DNA from: Cellvibrionaceae bacterium
Lineage (GTDB): Bacteria; Pseudomonadota; Gammaproteobacteria; Pseudomonadales; Cellvibrionaceae
DNA: 64,000 bases
NCBI GenBank assembly: GCA_002707785.1
Contig: PANW01000032.1
Location: 82,363 to 146,362, forward strand
Reading direction: 5' to 3'
Shown here in pieces: positions 33,491 to 42,762 of this stretch. A program made the translations under genes and the position numbers. A model generated the notes under the pieces. The model searched no databases and was not told the origin of the DNA. It saw only the letters and a program-made list of their open reading frames with translations. Within the stretch, counting starts at the first letter, position 1, and the number at the start of each line of letters is the position of its first letter.

Positions 33491-34809
33491 CCGTAGAAAA
33501 CACACTCACACAAGGCCCACTATTCTATTGGTTTGCCCAATGCGTGATCATTATAGAAAGCATGATCGTCACTTACGCTCTGGTCATGAGAAATATCCAA
33601 CAAACTAATGATCGACTACAAACTCACTTTCAACGCAGTGCCAAACTCAAACTCAAAAAGCAATACAATCAAACACTAAAGCGCATCGACAATGAGCTGC
33701 GCACACCGCTAAGCGGAGTTGTCGGCATCGCAGAATTGTTGCTCGACACCTCTCTCAACAAAACTCAGAGAGATCAAATTGTGACGATGCGTCGCTCAGG
33801 CGAAGCGCTATTGAAATGGCTTAATCGACTCAATGACTGGCGCTCTCTACAGATTGGACGATTGAACTTCGACAATATCCCCTTCGACTTTTCTCACTTG
33901 CTCAATACTCTCTGTGAAGACAGTAAAGTCAAAGCAGAAGATCGAAAAATCCAGCTACAGTACACTCCAAACCCCAACACTCCTACCTTAATCAAGGGTG
34001 ATCCTGCACGCATCAAACAGATCATTTCCGGCACTTTAGATATGGCGCTTTATTACAGTGAACAAGGAAACGTTGAGGTCAACCTAAAAGCTTCCGCACA
34101 ACGCAACTGCTGGCGTTTAGAAATCCGCGACTGTCAAAGCGGATTACACATGGAAGACATCGATTTAACACTATCAAATGAAGCAGAGATAGAAGCGGGC
34201 ACGCTAAGTAGCGTACAACGCAACTGGGCAATTGCTCAGGCGTTGGCGGAACATATCGGTGGCAGCCTGAATGTCACCATCAATGACAATGGTGAAGCGC
34301 TGTTTATCTGTGAGCTCATCTTAACCCGTTACTCGCTACTTCAACATCACGAGAACCACTACGACAAACTACTCAAAGATAAGCGTTTACTGATTGTAGA
34401 TGACAGCAGCTCCAGCCGAAAACTGTTGGCCAAACGCGCCGAAAGCTGGGGTATGAAAGTAACCTGCGTACCTAACGGTCAAGATGCTTTGGATATGATT
34501 AACACGATGTCCAAGATCGGTGGCGTATTCGACTGCATTATTCTCGATCATGACATGCCGGGACTCACCGGTCTTGAAGTCGCCAAAACCATCGCTGACT
34601 CGCACTCTGCTGTCGATACTCCAACGATGATTATGCTGAGCGGGGCCAACAATCCCCCCAGCCAAGATCAGGCCAGTAATGCAGCGATTAAACGCGTTCT
34701 GTCCAAACCCATCACCGCTAAGAGTTTAAAGATCACACTGGCAGAAGAGCTGACATTGCACCAAGTGCGTCAGCGAGAGCGCAAAGAAAGCACGGTGGCC
34801 CTGCTGTAA
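33442..34809 (+). CDS. Degenerate hybrid histidine kinase with intact receiver domain
   Basis: Second piece of the split gene, 455 residues in another frame. It starts with the last membrane helices (IIAIGLLVSMWI; FAQCVIIIESMIVTYALVM), then a dimerisation helix with RIDNELRTPLSGVVGIAELLL, where the usual phospho-accepting His (SHELRTPL) is Asn. The ATPase region is also eroded: RIKQIISGTLDMALYYSEQG lacks the N-box asparagines. The C-terminal receiver is complete: LLIVDDSSSSR, the phosphorylatable Asp in CIILDHDMPG, MLSGA and LSKPI. It looks like a pseudokinase that can only receive phosphate or act as a scaffold. The nominal TTG start is probably an artefact of the upstream frameshift. Confidence 0.8.
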   Translation: MVSKIIAIGLLVSMWITVENTLTQGPLFYWFAQCVIIIESMIVTYALVMRNIQQTNDRLQTHFQRSAKLKLKKQYNQTLKRIDNELRTPLSGVVGIAELLLDTSLNKTQRDQIVTMRRSGEALLKWLNRLNDWRSLQIGRLNFDNIPFDFSHLLNTLCEDSKVKAEDRKIQLQYTPNPNTPTLIKGDPARIKQIISGTLDMALYYSEQGNVEVNLKASAQRNCWRLEIRDCQSGLHMEDIDLTLSNEAEIEAGTLSSVQRNWAIAQALAEHIGGSLNVTINDNGEALFICELILTRYSLLQHHENHYDKLLKDKRLLIVDDSSSSRKLLAKRAESWGMKVTCVPNGQDALDMINTMSKIGGVFDCIILDHDMPGLTGLEVAKTIADSHSAVDTPTMIMLSGANNPPSQDQASNAAIKRVLSKPITAKSLKITLAEELTLHQVRQRERKESTVALL

Positions 34810-34838
34810 GTGGCAATCTAAGAACACCTATCTCAAAT

Positions 34839-36317
34839 TTAGGCAGGTACTGTTCGTCCCTCAGCCCAATGACGCAGTGCGTGTAACTGCTCTGCCATCA
34901 CCACCGATAGTGGTGTAGTACTGATGATGGCTTTGATCAGATCGTCTTCGGAGAGTTTGCCGTCGTCGTCGATGGCATACAAGGCAGACACGATCACCTG
35001 CTCAATTTCAGCACCGGAAAACCCTTCCGCCGCCTCTGCCACCCGAGCAATATTGATATGGGTTTGATCCTGTTGGCGTTTTTTCAGGTGGATAGAAAAT
35101 ATTTGCTGCCTTACTTCTACATCGGGTAAATCCACAAAGAAAATCTCATCAAAACGACCTTTTCGCACCAACTCCGCCGGCAGTGATTGAATGTCATTGC
35201 TCGTCGCCACCAAAAATACCGGTTCTTTCTTTTCTGCCATCCACGTCAAAAAATAGCCCAGTAGACGTTTACCCAAACCATCATCACCACCGCCTTGTGC
35301 CAGAGCTTTTTCTAACTCATCGAGCCAGAGCACGCAGGGAGCCATTTGCTCAGCCTGCTGCAGGGACTTACGTAAGTTCTTTTCACTTTCACCGATAAAC
35401 TTGTTGTAAAGAGATCCCATATCCAAACGCAATAAGGGCAGTTTCCACAAGCCCGCAACAGCCTTAGCCGCGAGGCTTTTACCACCACCCTGAACCCCCA
35501 ATAACAAAATACCCTTGGGGGCTTCAAGATCACTGTCATGCAGAAAAGCTTTTTCCCGCAAATTCAGCCAGCGCTTGAAATTATTCAACCCACCTACATC
35601 GGCAAACGACTCGGTATCATATTCGTAACTGAGCAGCCCTTGTTGATTGAGCATGGCAAATTTGGCGCTATTGACTGCCGGTACATCCGAGGCATCAATC
35701 ACACCATCATCAGCAATGGCGTGATAGGCAAGGCGTCCGACATCCCGATGCGTCAATCCACGCAAACTGTTGACCAACAATTTCAGTGCGTCGGAATCGG
35801 TACGGATTCGAGTCTTGCCCACACTCTGCGTATAGCGCTTAGCTTCTTGGCGAATGATAGAGAGAATTTCTTCATCGCTGGGTAGTGACAAGCGCGCCTG
35901 AGCCGAGAACGCTTGCAGCTCGACCGGGAGTTTGACGCTATGACTGAGAAAGATAATACGCTTGGGAATGGTTTCAAAGCTCAGAGCAATGTCCTTTAAC
36001 AGACGAACAATCTTCGCCTCCCCCTCCATATGCCAATGAAAGTCACAGAGAACAAAAACACCGCTGTCGTTGCGATTTTTGATCCCTTGGAGCAATTCCA
36101 CCGGAGACACCTCGGCGCCCCCGCCTTGTACTCGAGGGCCGAAACCCATGGTTTCTAGGCCGTCGGTTAAAGTCCAGCGATAGAGCGTCGTTCTGAGGCT
36201 CTGACATTGTTTTTGCAACAGCGATAGGGCGTGGTTTTCCTGTGTGCTTTCAAGTGCAATGAGTGGCACTCGCTGGGCCAGCAAAGTGGCTATATCAGAA
36301 CTGACTTTCACTTGCAT
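34839..36317 (-). CDS. AAA-family ATPase (Ycf46-like)
   Basis: About 492 residues. The N-terminal half (residues 1-230) is a degenerate P-loop-like region without a clear Walker A; the C-terminal AAA domain has Walker A GVQGGGKSLAAKAVA, Walker B CVLWLDELEKAL, sensor-1 VFLVATSN and the Arg finger region RKGRFDEIFFVDLPD, then GFSGAEIEQVI. This layout matches the Ycf46-type AAA proteins of bacteria and plastids, whose role is unclear. I use ATG 36317, preceded by AGGGA, over the ORF-track 36338. It faces the divergent coq7. Confidence 0.82.
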   Translation of the reverse strand: MQVKVSSDIATLLAQRVPLIALESTQENHALSLLQKQCQSLRTTLYRWTLTDGLETMGFGPRVQGGGAEVSPVELLQGIKNRNDSGVFVLCDFHWHMEGEAKIVRLLKDIALSFETIPKRIIFLSHSVKLPVELQAFSAQARLSLPSDEEILSIIRQEAKRYTQSVGKTRIRTDSDALKLLVNSLRGLTHRDVGRLAYHAIADDGVIDASDVPAVNSAKFAMLNQQGLLSYEYDTESFADVGGLNNFKRWLNLREKAFLHDSDLEAPKGILLLGVQGGGKSLAAKAVAGLWKLPLLRLDMGSLYNKFIGESEKNLRKSLQQAEQMAPCVLWLDELEKALAQGGGDDGLGKRLLGYFLTWMAEKKEPVFLVATSNDIQSLPAELVRKGRFDEIFFVDLPDVEVRQQIFSIHLKKRQQDQTHINIARVAEAAEGFSGAEIEQVIVSALYAIDDDGKLSEDDLIKAIISTTPLSVVMAEQLHALRHWAEGRTVPA

Positions 36318-36457
36318 AGATAGAATCCCTGAGATCAAACATGGCTCTACTTTACTATGGCTTTACTCATTTGACACTCTGTCCATATCCCCTTTGAAGG
36401 CCAATTCCATTACAATGATGGGGTTACTTCGCCCCATCTCGTTAAAGGTCGCTGAAT

Positions 36458-37102
36458 ATGTCAACTCGCCACTTATCCCCAGCCGATGTACTCCTCACCC
36501 AAGTTGATCGAGCCCTTCGCACTCTAGCCCCAGGAAAAGTCACTCATCAGCGCCCCTCGCCGGCTCAAACGCTCAATGAAGCGGAGCTAACAGATAGCGA
36601 ACGCCAACACGCTGCGGGCCTAATGCGAGTCAATCATGCCGGAGAAGTGTGTGCCCAAGCCCTGTATCAAGGGCAGGCGATGACCGCCAAACTGCCTCAA
36701 GTGCGCCAAGAGATGGAACTGGCCGCCGAGGAGGAAGTGGATCATCTAGCTTGGTGCCAAGAGCGTATAGAGAATCTAGGAAGCCATACCTCACTACTGA
36801 ATCCACTCTGGTATGGCATGTCTTTTGGTATAGGCGCGACTGCTGGACTCATCAGTGACCGCATGAGTCTGGGATTTGTGGCCGCCACTGAAGACCAAGT
36901 GTGTAAGCACTTACAGGACCACCTAAGCGAACTCCCTGAACAAGACGCCAAAAGCCGAGCCGTGGTAGAAGTAATGCTGGAAGACGAGGCCAAACACGCC
37001 CATTCCGCGCTGGAGGCTGGCGGTCATCGTTTCCCTGCACCGGTCAAAGGCCTTATGTCACTGGTGTCCAAGGCTATGACCAAAACCAGCTATAGGATCT
37101 GA
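36458..37102 (+). CDS. coq7: Demethoxyubiquinone hydroxylase
   Basis: Di-iron monooxygenase for the penultimate step of ubiquinone synthesis (2-polyprenyl-3-methyl-6-methoxy-1,4-benzoquinone hydroxylation), replacing UbiF in many proteobacteria. 214 residues. The iron ligands are in [41 protein letters not shown] and [13 protein letters not shown]. It is membrane-associated in homologues. Neighbours osmC and the Vfr-type crp further right reproduce the coq7/osmC/vfr/trpC neighbourhood of Pseudomonas, here with a histidine kinase inserted. Confidence 0.95.
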   Translation: MSTRHLSPADVLLTQVDRALRTLAPGKVTHQRPSPAQTLNEAELTDSERQHAAGLMRVNHAGEVCAQALYQGQAMTAKLPQVRQEMELAAEEEVDHLAWCQERIENLGSHTSLLNPLWYGMSFGIGATAGLISDRMSLGFVAATEDQVCKHLQDHLSELPEQDAKSRAVVEVMLEDEAKHAHSALEAGGHRFPAPVKGLMSLVSKAMTKTSYRI

Positions 37103-37167
37103 CGCAGAGCAGGCCAATCAAGGCTATACTAGGAGAGATTTAAACCTCAGGGCCTTTCAACGTTTCC

Positions 37168-39576
37168 ATGCGGATCAAGACCAAACTCTCCTTCTTGCTG
37201 CCAGGCTTGATCCTTTTGCCCATGCTGGTCAGTATGGCGCTGCAGCTTCCACAATTAAAACAGCAAATTCACGACACTGAACTGGAGCGTTTCGATGCCC
37301 TGCTGATGCAGGTCAGCGCTCGTTTATCGCGCAACTTTTCCAGCCTGCAACACGAAGTCATGCTGTACGCTCGGACCCAGACGATTCGCTCGTTGGAACC
37401 AGAGCCCATCAGAACCTATCTGCTGCAAGAGATCGGTCGTAAGCAGGCCTTTTTTTCTGATTTCATGATCGCAGACACCAACGGCTATTTTTTCAGTACA
37501 CAACCGGGTAATCCCGCCCAAGCTCATCGTCACACTTTCGATGACAGCGACCCTGACGCTCGACCACATACCACCATACGACGAGATTACTGGCGTTATA
37601 CCGTGGCAGATAACCCAGGTGAGGTGCGCTCTATTATCTCCAACCCGATGATGGCCTATACCAATCAACAGCGTCAGATCATCGTGGCCGCCTCAATTAA
37701 TGACGACACGAACAAGGTGATCGGCATGGTTGGCGGGGTCATCAAGTGGGAACAAATCATTGAGCAGCTAAATATCATCGAGCAAACTCTCTTTGACAAG
37801 GTCAACTGGCAGCCGCGTTTTTTTATTGTCAGTAAGGGCGGAAACTATTGGTTTCACTGGGACGAGAATAAAATCGTCGATATCAAAACCACTCAACAGG
37901 GACAACAAGTTCTCAGCCAAGACCTGCAAGCTATTAGCGAGTCTCACTCCATTTTGGACGACCCCCTGAAGGAGTGGCAGCTCTCCGCCAGCGCCATTCT
38001 CGATCAGCAACAAGGTCACTTTCGCTACACAGATCAAACTACGCAACAACGAGCCATTGTCTCTTTCACGCCCATAAACAACACTGGATTTACTCTGGGC
38101 ATGGTCACCGATGAATCTTTGTTACTGGAGGACACGCCCGACATAGTCGCCCATAACATTGCTATCTTTGGCATAGCCGCGATGGCGACGTTAATGCTTG
38201 CCCTGATACTTGCCCGAAACACCACTCGCCCACTCCACAGCTTGAATCACTACGCACATCAAATTGAAGAGGGCTCCAACACCATCCCTAAAGATTTGCA
38301 ATCTCAAGATGAGTTCGGAGAACTGGCGCTGCAATTACAACATCTAGCCACCACCGTGGAGGCACGCCAGCGCGACCTAAGCGCCAGTGAAGAACGATTC
38401 AAACTTGCCATGAAAGGCAGTAGCGATGGTGTTTGGGATTGGAACTTGGTCACCGATGAGGTCTACTTCTCACCGCGTTGGTATGAAATGCTCGGCTACC
38501 GGAAGGAAGAAATTGCGTTCAATGTGGAAACGTTTTTTCAACTATTGCACCCCGAAGACGTGATCAGAACTCAAACAGCTGTCAATCAATGTTTGACCAA
38601 CAGAGAATCTTTCTACCACGTAGATTTGCGCATGCTGCACAAGGATGGCCATTTGGTCTACATCATGTCGCGAGCTTATCTTGTCTGCGACCCAATCAGC
38701 GGCGAGCCTAGCCGACTAGTCGGCACCCATGTAGACATTAGCGAACAAAGCAAACACCAAGACCGCATCGAAAAGCTCAATCAAGAGTTAGATAGCCGCG
38801 TAAAGGTTAGAACCCGGGAGCTTGAGCAAGCAAAATTCGACGCACAAAAGCTGCAGCATAAAGCGGAATCAGCCAACCATGCCAAGAGCACATTTTTGGC
38901 AAATATGTCTCATGAATTACGCACGCCATTAAACTCTATTATCGGTTTTACCAACCGACTCGTTCGCAAACTGGACGGTAAAATTGATTCAAAAAATCTC
39001 GACGCCTTAGGTATTGTTGAGGAAAATGGCAAACACTTACTAAGTCTAATCAATGACCTGCTGGACACAGCCAAAATTGAAACCGGCCAACTGTCTCTGA
39101 ATCGCGAAAGATTCAATTGCATACTGTTGGCTCAGCAATGTATCGATCAAGCGAGACCACTGAGCGAAGAAAAAAACTTGGAGCTATTGACAGATTTTTG
39201 CTGCGACGAATTGCTGATCGACGCCGACAAAAAAAGAGTCGTACAGATTCTGTTAAACATGCTGTCCAATGCCATAAAATTCACCGAACAAGGTAGCGTT
39301 ACTCTCGCCATTGAGCCCATGAGGAAAGGAGATGTTGCAGGAGTTGGCTTCCATGTCATTGACACAGGCATTGGCATCGCACCGGATTTGCAGGCTGCTC
39401 TGTTCGAAAAGTTCACCCGCTCAGATAGCGCCGAATACAATGCCGTGAAAGGAACTGGGCTCGGCTTGACCTTAATAAAACAATTAGCCAACTTACATCA
39501 AGGCAGTGTTGAAGTAATTTCAAGAGAAGGCGAAGGAAGCCGCTTTACCGCATGGCTCCCTCTCACCCAATACTAG
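37168..39576 (+). CDS. Cache-HAMP-PAS sensor histidine kinase
   Basis: An 802-residue membrane sensor. A first helix near the N-terminus (FLLPGLILLPMLVSMAL) and a second at about residues 325-350 (IAIFGIAAMATLMLALILA) bracket a periplasmic Cache-like domain; then HAMP (ARNTTRPLHSLNHYAHQI), a PAS domain with its PAC end (FKLAMKGSSDGVWDWNLVTDEVYFSPRWYEMLGY, about 405-520), coiled coil, HisKA with intact His in ANMSHELRTPLNSIIGF (about 580), N-box LLNMLSNAIKFTEQG and G-boxes DTGIGIAPD and GTGLGLTL. No receiver domain and no adjacent response regulator, so the partner is encoded elsewhere. Signal unknown. Confidence 0.92.
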   Translation: MRIKTKLSFLLPGLILLPMLVSMALQLPQLKQQIHDTELERFDALLMQVSARLSRNFSSLQHEVMLYARTQTIRSLEPEPIRTYLLQEIGRKQAFFSDFMIADTNGYFFSTQPGNPAQAHRHTFDDSDPDARPHTTIRRDYWRYTVADNPGEVRSIISNPMMAYTNQQRQIIVAASINDDTNKVIGMVGGVIKWEQIIEQLNIIEQTLFDKVNWQPRFFIVSKGGNYWFHWDENKIVDIKTTQQGQQVLSQDLQAISESHSILDDPLKEWQLSASAILDQQQGHFRYTDQTTQQRAIVSFTPINNTGFTLGMVTDESLLLEDTPDIVAHNIAIFGIAAMATLMLALILARNTTRPLHSLNHYAHQIEEGSNTIPKDLQSQDEFGELALQLQHLATTVEARQRDLSASEERFKLAMKGSSDGVWDWNLVTDEVYFSPRWYEMLGYRKEEIAFNVETFFQLLHPEDVIRTQTAVNQCLTNRESFYHVDLRMLHKDGHLVYIMSRAYLVCDPISGEPSRLVGTHVDISEQSKHQDRIEKLNQELDSRVKVRTRELEQAKFDAQKLQHKAESANHAKSTFLANMSHELRTPLNSIIGFTNRLVRKLDGKIDSKNLDALGIVEENGKHLLSLINDLLDTAKIETGQLSLNRERFNCILLAQQCIDQARPLSEEKNLELLTDFCCDELLIDADKKRVVQILLNMLSNAIKFTEQGSVTLAIEPMRKGDVAGVGFHVIDTGIGIAPDLQAALFEKFTRSDSAEYNAVKGTGLGLTLIKQLANLHQGSVEVISREGEGSRFTAWLPLTQY

Positions 39577-39585
39577 CCTCGAAGC

Positions 39586-40011
39586 TTAAGCCTGAGCCTC
39601 TATCATTTCGTAGGAATGGCTCACTTCCACTCCAGCAGCCTCCATCATGATGCTAGCGGAGCAGTATTTAGTGGCCGACAATTCTACTGCGCGCTTCACC
39701 TGCGCCTCTTTTAGACCCTGCCCGCTAACAACAAAATTCATACTGATTTTAGTAAACGGTGACGGCACACCTTCGGCTCGCTCAGCGTCCATTTCCACTC
39801 GGCAATCCACTACTTTTTGACGCGCTTTCTTGAGGATACTCATCACATCAAAGCTGGCGCAGCCCCCCATGCCCAACAACAGCATTTCCATCGGCCGAAC
39901 ACCCATATTGCGGCCGCCATGGTCCTCGGGTCCATCCATGACAACAGAATGCCCACTGCCAGACTCACCCAGAAACATCGCCCCATCTACCCACTTAACC
40001 GTCGCTTGCAT
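39586..40011 (-). CDS. yhfA: OsmC family protein, YhfA type
   Basis: A 141-residue OsmC/Ohr-fold protein from ATG 40011, with GAGGTG just upstream. The sequence MQATVKWVDGAMFLGESGSGH, PMEMLLLGMGGCASFDV and LSATKYCSASIMMEAAGVEVSHSYEM aligns along its length with E. coli YhfA. The two Cys in GGC and KYCS match the redox Cys positions of the family, suggesting peroxide or redox chemistry, though YhfA's own substrate is unclear. It is divergent from the Vfr-like crp; the ORF-track start (40269) would run through that promoter region. Confidence 0.9.
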   Translation of the reverse strand: MQATVKWVDGAMFLGESGSGHSVVMDGPEDHGGRNMGVRPMEMLLLGMGGCASFDVMSILKKARQKVVDCRVEMDAERAEGVPSPFTKISMNFVVSGQGLKEAQVKRAVELSATKYCSASIMMEAAGVEVSHSYEMIEAQA

Positions 40012-40336
40012 GTCACACCTCAATCTGCCTGAGCCACAGAGATGTCTGTGGCGCTTAATCATTCGTGGCGCAAGGTTAACATAAACCAAGAAATGGCGTG
40101 AATGGTACAAACTCTTGCACATTTCTCGACGGGTATAGATAACCGGTTCACAAAGACGATGAAGAACACCGCACACTGCTGGCCAGACATCCGGAAACTC
40201 GACATAATCCCTGTTTGCTATCTGGGCGATAAAGCAGGGCATTCGCAAAATTGGTATCTTGTACCACAAACCGCTATGGTTAGTGCAGGGTACTGAGCTT
40301 CCCTACTTCCCCCTGCAACAGTACGAGGAAATACCA
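40012..40336. other. Divergent promoter region between yhfA and crp
   Basis: About 325 bases with only shadow ORFs. It holds a 20-bp dyad close to yhfA (40033-40052). Promoters of both genes must lie here; I could not pick convincing -35/-10 pairs or a consensus Crp site (TGTGA-N6-TCACA). Confidence 0.4.
40033..40052. promoter_or_regulatory. Dyad upstream of yhfA
   Basis: GCCACAGA-GATG-TCTGTGGC is a perfect 8+8 inverted repeat, 21 bases upstream of the yhfA ATG. It could be an operator or a hairpin in the mRNA leader just before the ribosome-binding site. Confidence 0.4.
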
Positions 40337-40972
40337 TTGGTTGCCGTTTCATTGACCCCCCATATCGAAAATGTGGACGAGTTTCTAAGCCATTGCCATC
40401 GACGCCGCTACCCCGCTAAAAGCACATTGATTTACGCAGGTGACAAGAGCGACTCCCTTTATTACATCATCAAAGGCTCGGTCACCGTCATTATCGAAGA
40501 CGATGAAGGCCGCGAGATGATTGTCGCCTATCTAAACGATGGAGACTTTTTGGGTGAAATGGGATTGTTTGATGAACAAGACTCTCGCAGCGCTTGGATC
40601 AGAGCCAAAACAGAGTGTGAAGTTGCCGAGATCAGCTACTCAAAGTTTCAGGAACTCACCGAAGAACACCCTGAATTTCTCTTCGCCCTCGGCAGCCAAA
40701 TGGCCAAACGCCTGCGCAACACCACTCGCAAAGTGGGTGATCTCGCGTTCTTAGATGTTACCGGACGTGTGGCTCGAACGCTGCTCGACCTGTGCAAAGA
40801 GCCCGATGCGATGACCCACCCTGATGGCATGCAAATCAAGATTACTCGCCAAGAAATTGGTCGTATTGTTGGCTGCTCACGGGAAATGGTTGGTCGAGTA
40901 TTAAAAACTCTCGAAGACCAAGGATTGGTTTCCGTCAAAGGTAAAACCATGGTGGTCTTTGGCACCCGCTAG
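40337..40972 (+). CDS. crp: cAMP-activated global regulator, Crp/Vfr type
   Basis: A 211-residue Crp-family activator very close to Pseudomonas Vfr: [44 protein letters not shown], the cAMP pocket [30 protein letters not shown], and the [34 protein letters not shown] place the start at TTG 40337: GAGGAA lies 6 bases upstream and the protein then begins at the same point as Vfr; the ORF-track start (40259) adds 26 residues. Located next to yhfA and trpC as in Pseudomonas. A T-tailed terminator follows. Confidence 0.93.
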   Translation: MVAVSLTPHIENVDEFLSHCHRRRYPAKSTLIYAGDKSDSLYYIIKGSVTVIIEDDEGREMIVAYLNDGDFLGEMGLFDEQDSRSAWIRAKTECEVAEISYSKFQELTEEHPEFLFALGSQMAKRLRNTTRKVGDLAFLDVTGRVARTLLDLCKEPDAMTHPDGMQIKITRQEIGRIVGCSREMVGRVLKTLEDQGLVSVKGKTMVVFGTR

Positions 40973-41007
40973 TCTGTATTCGCTAGAAAACCACTTAGAG
41001 TAAACGA

Positions 41008-41031
41008 AATGCCGCCATTGCGGCATTTTTT
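41008..41031 (+). terminator. Intrinsic terminator after crp
   Basis: AATGCCGC/GCGGCATT with a short CATT loop, followed by TTTT, 35 bases after the crp stop. Confidence 0.9.
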
Positions 41032-41057
41032 CAATTACGCACTCCCTCTCACCTTCT

Positions 41058-41083
41058 CACTACAGCTCCTCACTACAGCTCCT
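41058..41083. repeat. 13-bp tandem duplication at the end of a gene
   Basis: CACTACAGCTCCT occurs twice in tandem (41058-41070, 41071-41083). The second copy carries the last codons and stop of the minus-strand binding-protein gene; the first lies just beyond it, so the product is unchanged. Confidence 0.9.
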
Positions 41084-41867
41084 GCGAAACGTAGCGATCA
41101 ACGATACGATCAATAGAGCCCTGCTCTATAAGTTTCAAATACTGGCGATCTAAGCGCCCTGCCAGCTCAGCGCTCACTCCACATCCGTGGGAAATATAGA
41201 CCGGATAAGAAGGAATAATCGACGACAGGTCATGGAGTTCGAAATTCTCCCGCTGCGATTCTCCGGTTTTAAAACTGTAGGCAACCCGAAGGTTCATAGT
41301 CACAAAACCTAAACCGCGGCCAGCCATTACGGCTTTATAGGCTGCACGCTGGTTTTTGACGTCCAATTTTTGGATCGCCCCGCTATCGAAATGGGGCATT
41401 AGGGTGGCGTAATTAAAACCGTGTAGAGTAATCAGTCGCTGACCAAACAACTCTTCTACTGAAGACAAGGAAAAATCGCTATCAGCACGGGTTACTAAGG
41501 AATGGTTTACACTCAATATGGGCTGCGACAGTAAACAGTCACTTTGTACGCTGTCGTTGCCTTTAAGGCGCCATATCGGAGAACCATAGGAGAGACAGTT
41601 GCGATTCTCAGGTTTTTTCATCTCCAGTAGCATTCGCTTAAAAGGCAGCGAAACAGTGGTAATCGAGAGCCCCAGATCCAGCCCTAACCGATAGACAATA
41701 TCGCTAACTATACCCCGGTGCCCGAAACCATTGCGCTCAATTTGAAACGGGGGAGCTTGGCGCTCAATGACGAAATAGATTAACTCATCACCCGGCTCAA
41801 CATCAGGAAGTATCGGCTCGCCAGCGGACAATGAGCTAAACAGCAAAAGTGTCGCAAGCCACAGCAA
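41073..41867 (-). CDS. Periplasmic solute-binding-like protein (SBP family 3 type)
   Basis: A 264-residue secreted protein with a signal peptide (MLWLATLLLFSSLSAGEP). The fold pattern (ELIYFVIERQAPPFQIERNGFGHRGIVSDIVYRLGLDLG; SLPFKRMLLEMKK; LFGQRLITLHGFNYATL; GRGLGFVTMNLRVAY; IDRIVDRYV) is that of the stand-alone amino-acid-binding-like proteins. No transporter subunits are adjacent, so it may be a receptor or orphan. The start is a TTG with no good Shine-Dalgarno and is uncertain. A second family member lies at 3.8 kb. Confidence 0.72.
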   Translation of the reverse strand: MLWLATLLLFSSLSAGEPILPDVEPGDELIYFVIERQAPPFQIERNGFGHRGIVSDIVYRLGLDLGLSITTVSLPFKRMLLEMKKPENRNCLSYGSPIWRLKGNDSVQSDCLLSQPILSVNHSLVTRADSDFSLSSVEELFGQRLITLHGFNYATLMPHFDSGAIQKLDVKNQRAAYKAVMAGRGLGFVTMNLRVAYSFKTGESQRENFELHDLSSIIPSYPVYISHGCGVSAELAGRLDRQYLKLIEQGSIDRIVDRYVSQEL

Positions 41868-41910
41868 TCGCTTAGAATGAAGGATAGATCACTCTCCTGC
41901 TAACAGGAAC

Positions 41911-41934
41911 AAGAGAAGCCTTTGGGCTTCTCTT
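41911..41934 (-). terminator. Terminator of the trp operon
   Basis: AAGAGAAGCC and GGCTTCTCTT pair perfectly (10 bp) around TTTG, 10 bases past the trpC stop on the minus strand; a modest T-rich tail (TTGTTCC) follows. Confidence 0.75.
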
Positions 41935-41943
41935 AGCTGAACA

Positions 41944-42741
41944 TTAATTAAACATTTCTAGAAGTTTAACACCTGGATCGTCAGCTCGCATGAATGTTTC
42001 GCCAACGAGAAACGTATCTACATTGTGACCACGCATCGCCATAACGTCATCGATGGTCAAAATACCCGACTCAGTCACCACAATACGATCGTCACCAATA
42101 CGATCCAATAACGCAAAAGTATGATCTAGACTGACTTCAAAGGTATGCAGGTTACGATTATTGATCCCAATAAGCTTATTGGGTAAACGCAAGGCCAGCT
42201 CCAGCTCTTCAGCGTTATGCACCTCGACCAGTACATCCATCCCCAATTCGTGGGCCAAGGTGTTGAGTCGGTGCATTTGTTCAAATTCCAATACCGCGAC
42301 AATCAGCAAAATACAGTCCGCACCAATAGAACGGGCTTCGTACACCTGATACTCATCAACAATGAAATCTTTGCGGATGACTGGGAGAGAAGACGCCGCT
42401 CGGGCTTCTTGCAGGTAGTGATCGGCCCCCTGAAAAAAGTCCACATCGGTCAACACCGAGAGACAAGCTGCCCCACCTTTTTCATAACTGATGGCAATTT
42501 CGGAGGGGTAAAAATCTTCGCGAATCACCCCTTTGCTGGGCGATGCTTTTTTGATCTCTGCAATCACAGCGGCTTGACCTGCTGCCAGCTTTTGCTCGAT
42601 GGATGCCACAAAACCGCGCGCAGGCGGTTGCTGCTCGGCATTGGCTTTCACCTCGGCCAAACTAACCCGCTGCGAACGGGCCGCAATTTCTTCATGTTTA
42701 CGGGTAACAATTTTTTCTAAAACGGTTGGGATTTTGCTCAT
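41944..42741 (-). CDS. trpC: Indole-3-glycerol phosphate synthase
   Basis: Converts CdRP to indole-3-glycerol phosphate in tryptophan synthesis. 265 residues, monofunctional TIM barrel (no fused TrpF). Signatures: [68 protein letters not shown] and VVTESGI. Last gene of trpE-trpG-trpD-trpC on the minus strand, 21 bases after trpD and followed by a terminator. trpF, trpA and trpB are elsewhere, as in Pseudomonas. Confidence 0.96.
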   Translation of the reverse strand: MSKIPTVLEKIVTRKHEEIAARSQRVSLAEVKANAEQQPPARGFVASIEQKLAAGQAAVIAEIKKASPSKGVIREDFYPSEIAISYEKGGAACLSVLTDVDFFQGADHYLQEARAASSLPVIRKDFIVDEYQVYEARSIGADCILLIVAVLEFEQMHRLNTLAHELGMDVLVEVHNAEELELALRLPNKLIGINNRNLHTFEVSLDHTFALLDRIGDDRIVVTESGILTIDDVMAMRGHNVDTFLVGETFMRADDPGVKLLEMFN

Positions 42742-42762
42742 AGTACTACCGGGGTTCCGGCC

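Noticed and set aside
40102-40296. 64-residue ORF between yhfA and crp
   Set aside because: No Shine-Dalgarno or domain; it lies across the divergent promoter region and overlaps the wrongly extended crp ORF.
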